Positions 16,325 to 25,568 of a stretch of 64,000 nt of DNA are shown here, piece after piece. The stretch lies in NCBI RefSeq assembly GCF_001513965.1, contig NZ_KQ948017.1:120754-184753 (forward strand), read 5' to 3'. The translations under genes and the position numbers were made by a program. How positions within the stretch are numbered: the first letter of the stretch is position 1; every line of letters begins with the position of its first letter. The DNA comes from Streptomyces cellostaticus. GTDB taxonomy: Bacteria > Actinomycetota > Actinomycetes > Streptomycetales > Streptomycetaceae. The notes under the pieces are model-generated. The model worked only from the letters and a program-made list of their open reading frames with translations, had not been told where the DNA came from and did no database searches.

Positions 16325-17521
16325 TCAGTGCATCAGCCTGAGGGGCAGCTCCTGCAGGCCCCGGAAGCTGACGTTCCGCCGCCAGACCAGGTCCTCACCG
16401 GTGAGTTCGATCTTCGAGTACCGGCGCAGCAACTCCGTCAGCACGATGGAGGTTTCCATTTTTCCGAGTCCCGCGCCGAGGCAGTAGTGGGGGCCACCGC
16501 TGAAAGCCAGCGTTTTTGTTCCGGTGCGGGTCACGTCGAGCCGGTCAGGATCCGGATAACGCTCCGGGTCACGGCCGGCCGCCCCGAAGAGAAGCATTAC
16601 CTTGGCTCCCTCGGGAAGCGTGACGTCCCCGAGCCCGACGCTTCCGGTCAGAATTCTGGAGACGATCTGCACCGGGGGGTCGTATCGGGATATTTCATCG
16701 ACAGAGTTGGGGATCAATTCTGGATTGTCGCGCAGCATCCGCAGCTGTTCGGGGTGCCCGAGCAATGCCAGGAGACCGTTTCCGATCAGATTGACCGTTG
16801 TCTCGTGGCCCGCGACGAACAGGAATTGAATATTGGCGATGATCTCTTCCTCGGACAACCGGTCGCCATCGACCTCGGCGTGCACGAGGAGGGACAGGAT
16901 ATCGTCTCGCGGCGTGGCCCTGCGCTCTTCGATGTGACCGGATACGTAGGCCCGGAACTCCACTTCCGCCGCATTCATGTCGGCCGTGTCCTGGACGGTT
17001 ATCGAGGGGTCGATGACACGGCTGATGTGCTCCGTCCAGCGACGGCACTGGTCGCGGTCATCGGTGGGAAGACCGAGAAGTTCGCAGGTCACGGTCACGG
17101 GAAGGGGGAGAGCGAGACTCTGGATCAGATCGGTCTCCCCTTCGCCCACGGCGTCGAGCAGCCGGCCCGTCTCAGCGGCTATACGCGGCCTTAATCGCTC
17201 CACGGAGGCGCGGGTGAAGACCTTGCTGATCACACTGCGGATCCGCCGATGGGCGGGCCCGTCGAGCATGAGCATCCAATTCTGCACGCTCCGGACGAGC
17301 GGGCTCTCCGGACCGCCACGGCGGTTGGCCCAGGTGGTGTTCCGATAGAACTCGCTCGAAGCTTCGGGGGCCCGCAGTACGGCATCGACATCGGCATAGC
17401 GCGAAAGAACCCAGTAACCGAAGTCCGATTGATGGATCGGATCCGCTTCACGCAGGCGTCGATAGATCGGGTAGGGGTCTGTGCGTACTGACGGATCTCG
17501 CGGATCGAAAATTACGGTCAT
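16325..17521 (-). CDS. Cytochrome P450 of the polyketide cluster
   Basis: 398 residues from an ATG with AGGA five nt upstream; an ATG 6 nt earlier (17527) is possible but its ribosome site is too close. Family motifs are complete: FVAGHETT (I helix, O2 activation), DEISR (ExxR), and FSGGPHYCLG with the heme-ligand Cys. Full length for a bacterial CYP107-like enzyme. It needs ferredoxin partners not seen here. It lies convergent to the PKS and carries a TTA codon (17192-17194), like two of the PKS-operon genes. A late hydroxylation or epoxidation of the polyketide is the likely job, by position only. Confidence 0.9.
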   Translation of the reverse strand: MTVIFDPRDPSVRTDPYPIYRRLREADPIHQSDFGYWVLSRYADVDAVLRAPEASSEFYRNTTWANRRGGPESPLVRSVQNWMLMLDGPAHRRIRSVISKVFTRASVERLRPRIAAETGRLLDAVGEGETDLIQSLALPLPVTVTCELLGLPTDDRDQCRRWTEHISRVIDPSITVQDTADMNAAEVEFRAYVSGHIEERRATPRDDILSLLVHAEVDGDRLSEEEIIANIQFLFVAGHETTVNLIGNGLLALLGHPEQLRMLRDNPELIPNSVDEISRYDPPVQIVSRILTGSVGLGDVTLPEGAKVMLLFGAAGRDPERYPDPDRLDVTRTGTKTLAFSGGPHYCLGAGLGKMETSIVLTELLRRYSKIELTGEDLVWRRNVSFRGLQELPLRLMH

Positions 17522-17633
17522 TTCCATCCTGTCCCGGGGTACGATTGCCCGTCCATCTCCACACCCGTCATCATTCCACAGGGCATCACAAGAAGTGAAG
17601 ACGTTCCAAATGCACGGACACTAGGATCAGGGC

Positions 17634-18029
17634 ATGACGATCACGTACGAGTGGCGGGGCGACTTCGACAATGCGGCCCTCAACGCGCTGCACGCCGACG
17701 GCTTCGGCCATCCGGTAGCCGAGACCGACTGGCAGGCACGACTGCGGCGCCACAGCCTCGGCTGGGTGTGCGCGTGGGAAGACGGCTCGCTGATCGGCTT
17801 CGTCAACGTCGTCTGGGACGGCGGAGCCCATGCCTTCGTCCTGGACACCGTGGTGGCCCGGCACTGCCGGGCGAGGGGAGTCGGCGCCGCTCTGGTGGCC
17901 ACCGCGGCCCAACAGGCCCGTGCCGCGGAGTGCGAGTGGCTTCATGTCGACTTCGAGGATCACCTGCGTGCGTTCTACTTCGATGCCTGCGGCTTCAAGG
18001 AGACGACAGCCGGTCTGATCGCTCTCTAG
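17634..18029 (+). CDS. GNAT-family N-acetyltransferase
   Basis: 131 residues, ATG preceded by AGGATCAGGG. The acetyl-CoA loop reads VARHCRARGVGAALVATA (R-x-x-G-x-G/A type) and the C-terminal LHVDFEDHLRAFYFDACGF is the usual last strand-helix of the fold. The acceptor is unknown. It is divergent from the P450 gene with 112 nt between, and nothing ties it to the polyketide cluster. It is a short but complete single GNAT domain. Confidence 0.85.
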   Translation: MTITYEWRGDFDNAALNALHADGFGHPVAETDWQARLRRHSLGWVCAWEDGSLIGFVNVVWDGGAHAFVLDTVVARHCRARGVGAALVATAAQQARAAECEWLHVDFEDHLRAFYFDACGFKETTAGLIAL

Positions 18030-18064
18030 CGCTCTCGGCCGGTCCGCTCCCCCGGCTCGGCCTG

Positions 18065-18799
18065 CTACTTCAGGATGTTGACGGCCCGGGCGACCACCAG
18101 GACCACGGTCACCAGGGATACCGAGGACTGCAGCATCATCAGCATTTTGGCCCACCGCGACAGTGGTATGACGTCGGTCGGGCTGAAGGCGGTGGAGTTG
18201 GTGAACGACAGGTACAGGTAGTCCAGGAACGCGGGCTCCCAGTCCGCCGGTGCGACCTCCGGGCTCTGCATCTGCACGAAGAGGAAGTCGGCGAACTGCC
18301 GCCGGCCGAGCGCCCGCGCCATCGGGCCGCCGCGATCCCACTCCCAGTACCACAGGGCGAACACGATGACGTTCGTCAGCCAGATGCCGCCGCCGGTCAG
18401 CAACAGCGGCACCGCGTCAGCCCCCGCGCTGCCGTTCACCAGGTCCGCCACCAGCCGGACCGCCGCCAGGCCGTTGGCCAGGCTGATGACACAGATCAGA
18501 CCCAGGCCCAGCCACCGCAGCCGACGCGACCGCGGCTCGACCCGTCGCGGGTTCGCGGCGGTCAGGCCGGCCAGCAGCACCAACTCCAGCGCCGGCAGCG
18601 CCCAGTACGGCGGGAGCGAGAGCCGGTGCGGCAGCATCAGCTGGAGGGCTACCGCCACCAGGATCACGGCGGTCACCGCCCAGCGCGGCTCACCGCGCGT
18701 CGCCCGCTGCCACGCCGGGACGAGCTCACGCTCCCCGCTCTCCAGCAGCCGCTCGATCCTGGCCAAGCGGCTCTCGGCGTCGTCCATGTCATCGGTCAT
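18065..18799 (-). CDS. Membrane protein with a channel-pore-like C-terminus, unknown function
   Basis: 244 residues from the ATG at 18799 (a GTG at 18826 would add nine residues; neither has a clear ribosome site). A charged N-terminus (about 30 residues) leads into four or five hydrophobic segments. The C-terminal part, FTNSTAFSPTDVIPLSRWAK followed by a long hydrophobic helix ending VVLVVARAVNIL, resembles the pore loop and inner helix of two-TM potassium channels, but the selectivity motif TxGYGD is replaced by TAFSPTD. No function is assigned. It is convergent with the GNAT gene, 35 nt apart. Confidence 0.7.
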   Translation of the reverse strand: MTDDMDDAESRLARIERLLESGERELVPAWQRATRGEPRWAVTAVILVAVALQLMLPHRLSLPPYWALPALELVLLAGLTAANPRRVEPRSRRLRWLGLGLICVISLANGLAAVRLVADLVNGSAGADAVPLLLTGGGIWLTNVIVFALWYWEWDRGGPMARALGRRQFADFLFVQMQSPEVAPADWEPAFLDYLYLSFTNSTAFSPTDVIPLSRWAKMLMMLQSSVSLVTVVLVVARAVNILK

Positions 18800-18907
18800 G
18801 GCGATGATTGTCCCGGTCCACGTCACCTCGGCGTGTCAGGCCCGTGTCAGCAGCGGCTGTCACTCTTCTGCATGTGAACGGCACGGGAAACCGAAGGCCG
18901 GGAACAG

Positions 18908-18983
<76 letters not shown>

Positions 18984-19002
<19 letters not shown>

Positions 19003-19481
19003 CAGTGCTGGGCACGGCCGGGCGTGTAGTCGCTGATCACATACCGGGCTTCGTCGTCAACGGCGTTCGCGTCCGGGTCCAGCGTGATCCGCAGCGGATA
19101 CCCGGCGTTCGCGTACTCCGCCTCCGCCGTGTCCGCGCCGTCGCGCCGCGCCTGCTCCAGTTCCTTCACCAGTCCGCGGATGGTCGGCACGATCCCGGGC
19201 GACCGCTGAACCACCCTGCGGCTCTGTTCGTCCAGCCCCACCGCGTGCTCCACCTTCCCGTCCCGCACGGTCACCCGGAAGGTGCCGGTCAAGGGCCGCT
19301 CTCCCCCGGTCGAGTTCAGGGTGTACGTGTACGCCGACGGCTCCTTCCAGGCGCTGCTGCCCGCCTGCGCAGCTTTGCCGGACCCGGACTCTGCTCCGCA
19401 GGCGGCGGCCACCCACACAAGCCCTGCAAGCAGTGCGATGCGTGGCAGCGGGGATCGCGGAACGGGTCGTACGGATGTCAT
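18984..19481 (-). CDS. Secreted lipoprotein, DUF6174-like
   Basis: 165 residues. The N-terminus has basic residues, a hydrophobic stretch and a lipobox ending AAAC-G, so it should be a lipid-anchored extracytoplasmic protein. The mature part (YTYTLNSTGGERPLTGTFRV, TVRDGKVEHAVGL) matches the actinobacterial DUF6174 pattern; biochemical function is unknown. The last residues (CGEGRI) are encoded by the complement of the T arm and acceptor of the tRNA-like element, a 19-nt antisense overlap, so its natural C-terminus may have been altered. A CTGT tetranucleotide tract lies 25 nt upstream of its start. Confidence 0.75.
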
Positions 19482-19505
19482 GTGCGGGCCTGTCGCCTTC
19501 GCCGG

Positions 19506-19530
19506 CTGTCTGTCTGTCTGTCTGTCTGTC
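19506..19530. repeat. CTGT tetranucleotide microsatellite (six copies)
   Basis: Six perfect CTGT units plus one base, between the lipoprotein start (19481) and the MFS stop (19590). In the lipoprotein mRNA sense it reads as GACA repeats about 25 nt before the ATG, where length changes would alter promoter or leader spacing. Confidence 0.9.
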
Positions 19531-19589
19531 CTGTGACGCCGGAGCGCGGCCGGACGTTCGCGGAGCCGGATGTGGGCGGTCCTCGTCGC

Positions 19590-20807
19590 TCACGACCGGA
19601 CAGCGGCCTCGGGCAGGCTCCGTCTCACCTGCACGCCCACCGCCGTCACCAGCAGGACCGCACACACCGTGAACACCACGCCCGCGGTGCGCAGGCCCAG
19701 CGCCACCGTCATGGCCCCCACCCCGACGACTGGCAAGGAGATCCCCACGTACGCGACGACGAAGAACGCCGAGATGGTGGCACCCCGGTGCGCGCCGGGC
19801 GCTGCGTCGCTCACCTCGGTCAGCCCCGCGCGAAACGCCATTCCCTGCCCCGTGCCACCGGTCAGCGCGCCGGCCAGCAGCAGCGGAAAGGACTCGAGGA
19901 GCAGCGAGGCTCCGATGAGGACGAGCCCGACGACGAGCACCGCACAGCCCAGGGGCAGGGCTCGGCGCGCACCGACCCGTCCCATGAGCAGCTGCCCACA
20001 GGTCGAGGCGCAGAACACGCAGAAGGCGACGGCACCGGCGACCGCCAGGTTGTGCTCCCCCAGAGTCTGTGTGAGGAAGGCGGGGGCCACGGCCGTGAAC
20101 AGGCCGAGCATGGAGAAGCCCGCGAAGGCGGCGAGGGCGCAAGGTCCGAACACTCCGCGCACCTGTGGCGGAACCTTCATGCCCTGCGGCCGCAGCGGCG
20201 GTCGCGGGTCGGAGCGGGGCACGGTCTCGGCCAGCAGGCAGACGACCGCCAGGGCGGCCGCCAAGAGCGCCAGATGGACGATGAAGGGCAGCTTGAGCGG
20301 CCAGGGGGCGTACTCGGCCAGGATGCCGGAGACGAGCGGGCCGAGGCCCAGTCCGCCCATGTTGGCCGCGGTCGCCGCCAGTCCGGCACGGCCTCGTCGT
20401 CCGGGTGGTGCCAGTTCGAGGACGGCAGCGGTGCCCGTGCCGCTCAGCAGACCGGCCGAGAAGCCCGACAGCACCCGGCCCGTGTACAGCAGCGGCAGGC
20501 CGCTCTCGGCCAGGAAGCACAGCGCACTGAGCGCGGCCAGGCCGAGCGCGGCCATCAGCACCGGTCGCCGCCCCAGCACGTCGGAGAACCCACCGGCGAC
20601 CAGCAGGGCGGCGATGACACCCACCGCGTAGACGGCGAAGACGACTGTCACGATCAGTTCGGAGAACCCGATCTGCTGCCGGTACAACCCGTACAGCGGA
20701 GTGGGCAGAGTGGTCCCCATCATCCCGATGGCGAAGACGCCCGCTGCGGCCTTGTACCCCGGCCGTCGCCGGTCCCGCCGCCGAGGCCCGGTGTCGCTGC
20801 TGATCAC
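19590..20807 (-). CDS. MFS transporter, probable 12-TM drug/metabolite exporter
   Basis: 405 residues from a GTG at 20807 (upstream frame is rich in Arg/Cys and not protein-like; the best ribosome site, GGTGGAG, is unusually close). Twelve hydrophobic segments are seen. The loop 2-3 signature GGFSDVLGRRPVL matches MFS motif A and RVLSGFSAGLLSGTG fits TM4-5 of drug:H+ antiporters. It probably exports a small molecule with proton exchange; substrate unknown. The next gene on the same strand is a second MFS exporter 231 nt away, so co-expression is possible but not shown. Confidence 0.85.
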   Translation of the reverse strand: MISSDTGPRRRDRRRPGYKAAAGVFAIGMMGTTLPTPLYGLYRQQIGFSELIVTVVFAVYAVGVIAALLVAGGFSDVLGRRPVLMAALGLAALSALCFLAESGLPLLYTGRVLSGFSAGLLSGTGTAAVLELAPPGRRGRAGLAATAANMGGLGLGPLVSGILAEYAPWPLKLPFIVHLALLAAALAVVCLLAETVPRSDPRPPLRPQGMKVPPQVRGVFGPCALAAFAGFSMLGLFTAVAPAFLTQTLGEHNLAVAGAVAFCVFCASTCGQLLMGRVGARRALPLGCAVLVVGLVLIGASLLLESFPLLLAGALTGGTGQGMAFRAGLTEVSDAAPGAHRGATISAFFVVAYVGISLPVVGVGAMTVALGLRTAGVVFTVCAVLLVTAVGVQVRRSLPEAAVRS

Positions 20808-21038
20808 ACTCCACCATAGGCACCGGACATCCGCCGGCACGTGCGCTCCGCGGGGGTGTTCCCGCAGCGGTCGGCTGGCTCGCCGCTGTTCCGGCGCCTG
20901 CAGACAACGGGCGCTGCGGCGGACGCGCCGCCATGCCACCGTTCTTGCAAAGCCCTGGACGCTGCTCCAAGCGGGCGTGGAGTTCGAGGCCCCATGGCGG
21001 CACAGCGCCGGAAGGCGAGGCAGTGGCCCTCGCCGCTG

Positions 21039-22637
21039 TCAGCCGGTCACCGTCGCGCGGCGCGCTTCTTGCTCGTCCGCCGCCTGCGACGCGGTCTTCT
21101 CCGCGCCTTCTCCTCTCAGCGCGGTGAGGACCAGCAGCGCGGAGACCAGGGCGGCACAGCCACAGACGACGAATCCGATGGCGTAGCCGTGGCCGAGGGC
21201 ATCAAGGGCGTAGGTGCGGGCCGCTCCCGGTGCGGATTCGGCTGGTACGGAGTTCAGGGCAAGCGGGCCGCCCTCCTTCAGCACCTCGTGCGCCGCGCCC
21301 CGCGACTCCGTGCTCAGGCCGGGCGTCGTGGCCAGGGAGGCCGACACCCGGGTGGCGGCCTGACCGAGCGCCACAGCACCGATGACGGCCGGGCCGAGCG
21401 TGAACCCGAAGTCGCGCAGCAGGTTCGTGGCACCGCTGGCCATGCCCGCGAGGTGGACCGGAACCGCGTTGACGGCGGTCGCGGTGATCGAGGACACCGT
21501 GAGGGCGAACCCGACGCCGACCAGGCCCAGCGGCAGGATCAGGGAGGCGAGCGCCCGGTCGTCGACGTTCAGGCCGGCGGCGAGGAAGTCGCCCGCGGCG
21601 ATCAGCGCCAGGCCGGTGGTGAGCGGCACGCGCGCGTGCAGGCGGTGCAGCAGCCTGGACGTGAGCGGGGTGAGGAACGGGGTGAGCCCGTTGAGCAGCA
21701 GGAAGGCGAACGCCGTACGCATCGGGCTCTGGTGCTGGATGGGGCCGAGTCGGATGCTGGCCGCGTAGGCGGTGCCCAGGAAGCTGAACATGCCTACGAC
21801 GGCGACGACGGCGGCGATGGCGAAGGACCGGTTGCGGAAGAGATCCAGGCGCAACAGCGGTGAGCGGGCGCGCAGTTCGGCGGCGACGAACAGGGCGAGG
21901 AAGACGGCCGCGAGTGTGAAGGCGACGACCACCGGGGTGGATCCCCAGCCGTCCGTCGGTCCCTGGATGACGGCGTAGAGGAGGGCGAACAGGCCGATGC
22001 CGATCGTGACCTGACCGCCGATGTCCAGTGAACGCCCTTCCGGCGCCCGGGAGTCGGCGGCGCACAGCAGGCTGACGAGCGCGCTCACTGCGGCCAGTAC
22101 GGCGACCACGACGAACGCCGACCGCCAGGAGCCGTAGGTACCGGTGATCCCGCCGAGCAGCGGGGCGAGGAAGCCGCCTCCGGACAGGCTGGACGCCCAG
22201 ACGGCGATGGCCCGGGCACGCTGGGCGGCGGAGTGCGTCCCGGCCGCGATCATGGCTAGCGAGGTCGGGAACAGTGCCGCGGCGCCCAGCCCGGCCAGCG
22301 CCTGACCCGTCCACAGCTGATGGACGCCGGAGGCGGTGGCGGCGACGACCTCACCCGCGCACAGCAGCAACGCGCCGCCGATCAGCAGCCGTCGGCGGCC
22401 GAAGAGGTCGCCCAGCACACCGAAGGTCAGCTCCAGCACCGCAACCGGGAGCAGGAACGCGTCGGAAATCCATGTGAGTTGGGAGCCGACGGGGTGCAGG
22501 TGTTCCTGGAACAGGCCGTTGAGGGTGGCCGGCATCGCGAGACCGATCTGCGCCAGACAGACGGCTAGACACCCGGCGATGAGCGTGCCGATGGGGAGGG
22601 AGGCGCGGGTGGAGGCCTGGGCGGGGGTTCGAGGCAT
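21039..22637 (-). CDS. MFS transporter, DHA2-type 14-TM drug exporter
   Basis: 532 residues from ATG 22637 (GGGA upstream; a TTG at 22649 is a weaker option). It has the 14-segment layout of DHA2/EmrB-type proton antiporters: FGVLGDLFGRRRLLIGG (motif A), LAGLGAAALFPTSLAMI and the family motif C region LSGGGFLAPLLGG. The C-terminal tail is charged. Such proteins export amphipathic drugs or dyes. It follows the secreted hydrolase gene on the same strand with 166 nt between. Confidence 0.9.
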   Translation of the reverse strand: MPRTPAQASTRASLPIGTLIAGCLAVCLAQIGLAMPATLNGLFQEHLHPVGSQLTWISDAFLLPVAVLELTFGVLGDLFGRRRLLIGGALLLCAGEVVAATASGVHQLWTGQALAGLGAAALFPTSLAMIAAGTHSAAQRARAIAVWASSLSGGGFLAPLLGGITGTYGSWRSAFVVVAVLAAVSALVSLLCAADSRAPEGRSLDIGGQVTIGIGLFALLYAVIQGPTDGWGSTPVVVAFTLAAVFLALFVAAELRARSPLLRLDLFRNRSFAIAAVVAVVGMFSFLGTAYAASIRLGPIQHQSPMRTAFAFLLLNGLTPFLTPLTSRLLHRLHARVPLTTGLALIAAGDFLAAGLNVDDRALASLILPLGLVGVGFALTVSSITATAVNAVPVHLAGMASGATNLLRDFGFTLGPAVIGAVALGQAATRVSASLATTPGLSTESRGAAHEVLKEGGPLALNSVPAESAPGAARTYALDALGHGYAIGFVVCGCAALVSALLVLTALRGEGAEKTASQAADEQEARRATVTG

Positions 22638-22803
22638 GGGAGGTCCCAACGTGAGGGAGGCGGTGTGCGGGTGGGCCGGTGGGGGCGGTCCGGCGGGGAA
22701 TCGCGAGGTCCTCGGTGCGTGAGGCGAGGGCGGGCGGATGCGGCGGGCCCGCAGGCCGCGAGGTCTTCGTCGGTGTGGGCCGGTGGCCGGCCGCGCAGGT
22801 GTG

Positions 22804-24177
22804 TCAGGTGTGGTCCGGGTGCTCGCGGCCCACCGTCAGGCGCGCGGGGCGATACGGCACGTAGGCAGCTCCGTCCAGGCCCAGTGCCGTTGCCGACCGT
22901 TGCAGGGCGGCGGCGGTGGTGGCGGCCCAGCTGCCGGTGCTGATGCGGTGTTCGAGGGCGTGGAGGGCGGCGACCGTCTCGGCGGTGGTGAAGGTGCAGT
23001 GGCCCTGGCGCTCGACGTAGGCCTGGCGCAGCAGGGTTGCGCGGCCGGCGGCGTGGACCCGGTCGGCGAACCGGCGTTCCTGCTCGACCGGTACGAGGTT
23101 GTCGGCGGTGGTGTGCACGTCCAGCAGCGGCACGGCAGGCCCGGGGTCGGCCGATGAGGTGCGTGCGGCGGTGCGTACGGCGGCCGGGTCGGCGGTGAGG
23201 GACGCGCCCGCGGTGAGGGCGTCGAGGTCGGCGGTCAGGTCGAGCCCGGCAGCCCGGTACAGGGCGCGGACCTGCGGGGCGTGGGCCGATCCGGCGAGCA
23301 GGCGGGCGTAGTCGACGCCCCGGTTCCAGGAGTTGTTGCCGCCGACGGACTGCTCGACGGCGTAGCGGCCGCCTTCGACGAAGGAGAGGATGCCGTTTGC
23401 GAACCAGGTGTACTGCTGCTCCTGCTGTCCGGCCCAGTCGGTCGGCGCGGGAGCGGTGCGGCCCGGAGCCCACGCGGGCAGGTTGAGGAAGGCGGCGGCC
23501 AGTGCGATGCGGGCGCGGCCCTGCGGGGTGGACTGGGCCGCGGTGACGGCCGCGGTGAGTTTGTGTGCGGTGTCGGCGGCCTCGTCGGCCGAGGCGAAGC
23601 GGACCAGCTTGACCTCCTGTTCCGGCAGGAGGAGCCGGGCGAGGGTGTATTCGGCGTCGAGCTGGTAGTTGTCCAGGTCGGTGCCGCCTGCCACGAGTCC
23701 GCACAGGCCCAGCGCACCGTCGATACGGCCGGCGCCGTCGCGGGCGATCCGGGCGTTGACCAGCCCGCCCATGGAGCTTCCGACGGAGAGGGTGCGGCGC
23801 GGGACGCCGATGCGCGCGATGACGGTGCCGAGCGTGGCGAACTGGTCCCGCTCCGCGCTGTCCAGGGCCCACATCGAGCCGTTCGGGTCGTAGGACGAAC
23901 CGGCCAGCGCGTACCCCTTGCCCAGCAGTTCGTCGCGTACGGCGTCGGATGGCGCGTCGCGGGCGACGAGCGGGCCGAAGCCGTGGCTGAACAGCAGCAG
24001 GGTGCCGTTCCAGTCGGCGGGGACGTCAGCGATCCAGGTGGCTCCGTCGGTGAGGGTGCCGGTCAGGTGACCGGTGCCTGCCGTACGGGCCTGCGCGGCC
24101 GGGACGGGGCCGGCGGTGAGCGCGGTCACCGCGGCCGTGGCCAGGGCGACGAGGGAGAGGCGGAGACGGGTACGCAT
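22804..24177 (-). CDS. Secreted alpha/beta hydrolase
   Basis: 457 residues. A Sec signal peptide (basic start, LSLVALATAAVTALTAG core, cleavage near PAAQA) precedes an alpha/beta-hydrolase fold: LLFSHGFGP for the oxyanion region, the nucleophile elbow VGSSMGGLVNA with Ser near residue 149, an acid in VPLLDVHTTADNLVPVEQE and a His in ERQGHCTF. An extracellular esterase or peptidase-like hydrolase is likely; the substrate is unknown. A perfect 12-bp palindrome lies 46 nt upstream of its start, and a PaaX-like repressor gene lies upstream on the same strand. Confidence 0.85.
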   Translation of the reverse strand: MRTRLRLSLVALATAAVTALTAGPVPAAQARTAGTGHLTGTLTDGATWIADVPADWNGTLLLFSHGFGPLVARDAPSDAVRDELLGKGYALAGSSYDPNGSMWALDSAERDQFATLGTVIARIGVPRRTLSVGSSMGGLVNARIARDGAGRIDGALGLCGLVAGGTDLDNYQLDAEYTLARLLLPEQEVKLVRFASADEAADTAHKLTAAVTAAQSTPQGRARIALAAAFLNLPAWAPGRTAPAPTDWAGQQEQQYTWFANGILSFVEGGRYAVEQSVGGNNSWNRGVDYARLLAGSAHAPQVRALYRAAGLDLTADLDALTAGASLTADPAAVRTAARTSSADPGPAVPLLDVHTTADNLVPVEQERRFADRVHAAGRATLLRQAYVERQGHCTFTTAETVAALHALEHRISTGSWAATTAAALQRSATALGLDGAAYVPYRPARLTVGREHPDHT

Positions 24178-24222
24178 GGCGGTGGCTCCTGGTCGGGGGC
24201 GAGGGCGTGTCGTAACCGATGC

Positions 24223-24234
24223 TCAGTGCACTGA
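24223..24234. promoter_or_regulatory. Candidate operator: perfect palindrome TCAGTGCACTGA
   Basis: Twelve-bp perfect palindrome in the 160-nt gap between the PaaX-like regulator and the secreted hydrolase, 46 nt before the hydrolase start. Position fits an operator; the binder is not shown. Confidence 0.4.
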
Positions 24235-24337
24235 ACGTAAGGGGAACGCCAGGGAATGTAGGGCTGTTTTCTTGCGGCCGTCAATGGAATGCACAACATC
24301 GGAGGCGCGAAGGGCCCCGCCCTCGCACCCCCGCGCG

Positions 24338-25162
24338 CTACGAAGCGGCTGGAATCATGTCGATGGTCCGCCGGACGGCGTCGCGCGCCGCCGGCTCCAG
24401 GAGGGCGTGGACGGCGCGGAAGGTCTTCTCGGCGCCGGTCGCCGGCCAGTCGTCGGGCAGGTGGCGGACGGGCAGACGCGGGTCGCGCCGGATCACCTGC
24501 AGCCACTCGCACGCCATCCGCAGCCGCAACGCCAGGGCGTCCTGCGCCGGCCGGTCGCCCGCGTCCTGTGCGAGCGGGCACCAGTCGGCGTCGAATTCCC
24601 GGTAGCGGGCGGCCAGTTCGTCCAGGTCCCAGGTCTCGTGGATCATCTCGGCGATGTCCGTCCCGGTCTCGGCGCGCGCCCGGAACACCTTCACGTGTGC
24701 GGCCAGGCCGAGTTCGGCGACGATCCCGGACACGTCGATCTCGCCCGGCGCGATCCACAGCCCGCTGAACAGCGGGCCGAAACCGCTCCAGGTCAACTGC
24801 GAGCGCAGATCGTGGCGCTGGCGCTGCCAGGAGTCCGGCAGCGAGAAGCCGAGCAGGGTCCAAGTGCCGTCCCACTCGCTGTTGACCGCACCCGTCTGCC
24901 AGATCCGTCGCTGCCCGTCCCGCAGGATCGCCTCCGAACGGTCGGTGAGCCCGAAGTAGGTGCACCGCCCCTCGCGCTGCCTGCGCAGCAGCCCGCGGTT
25001 CACCATGCGGCTGAGCGTGGACCGGGTGGCCTGCTCCCCGACCCCGACGCGTCCGAATACGTCGATCAGGCTGCCGGAGTAGACACAGACGTCCTGGTCC
25101 AGGACGTGCTCGCCGAGGAAGGTGAGCACCAGGGACTGTGGGCGGAGGGATCCAGTGGACAC
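24338..25162 (-). CDS. PaaX-family transcriptional regulator
   Basis: 274 residues from GTG 25162; the frame upstream lacks family similarity. An N-terminal winged helix (LRPQSLVLTFLGEHV, then VGEQATRSTLSRMVNRGLLR) is followed by the PaaX central pattern (GLTDRSEAIL, W...GSFW-like WDGTWTLLGFSLP, LGFGPL-like SGFGPLFSGLWIAPG) and a C-terminal helical domain. PaaX relatives repress degradation operons and respond to CoA thioesters. The nearby palindrome at 24223 and the hydrolase/MFS genes downstream are plausible targets. Confidence 0.85.
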   Translation of the reverse strand: MSTGSLRPQSLVLTFLGEHVLDQDVCVYSGSLIDVFGRVGVGEQATRSTLSRMVNRGLLRRQREGRCTYFGLTDRSEAILRDGQRRIWQTGAVNSEWDGTWTLLGFSLPDSWQRQRHDLRSQLTWSGFGPLFSGLWIAPGEIDVSGIVAELGLAAHVKVFRARAETGTDIAEMIHETWDLDELAARYREFDADWCPLAQDAGDRPAQDALALRLRMACEWLQVIRRDPRLPVRHLPDDWPATGAEKTFRAVHALLEPAARDAVRRTIDMIPAAS

Positions 25163-25439
25163 GGGCCTACGGTACGACGCTCCCGGGACCGCTCCGGGAG
25201 GGACTCGACCGGCGCCGAACACCAAAGACAGATGCGTCGCCTGCTTGACCGGTGACGCATCGTGCTGGGACAGTCATCAGGCACGCACACCGCGGTAGAC
25301 CGCGAACGGTCGGACGGCCGCCATGTCCTGCTGCACGCAGGTCGGCACCGAGAGACACACCCGCTGGCACCCAGGGCCGAGTACGCCTCGCCGACGGCGA
25401 GCCACGCTTCGACGGTATCGAGGAGCGGCTTGCCCCACG

Positions 25440-25526
25440 GCCGCCCTGGCGGGCATCGGCCACAACGTGCCGCAGGAGGCACCTGTGACCTTCACCCAGG
25501 CCGTCGTCGACGCGGACCACCCCTGA
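25440..25526 (+). pseudogene. C-terminal remnant of an alpha/beta hydrolase in a 406-nt gap
   Basis: The interval 25163-25568 has no intact gene. One plus-strand frame ends GIGHNVPQEAPVTFTQAVVDA before a TGA at 25524-25526, which looks like the last strand and catalytic-His segment (GHxxPQExP) of alpha/beta hydrolases. No start or nucleophile elbow is in frame upstream, so this is a stump. The rest of the gap shows nothing I recognise apart from the upstream region of the CGNR gene. Confidence 0.4.
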
Positions 25527-25568
25527 CGGATCTTGCGAGACCTGGTCGTCACCTGTCAGGATGGTGAT

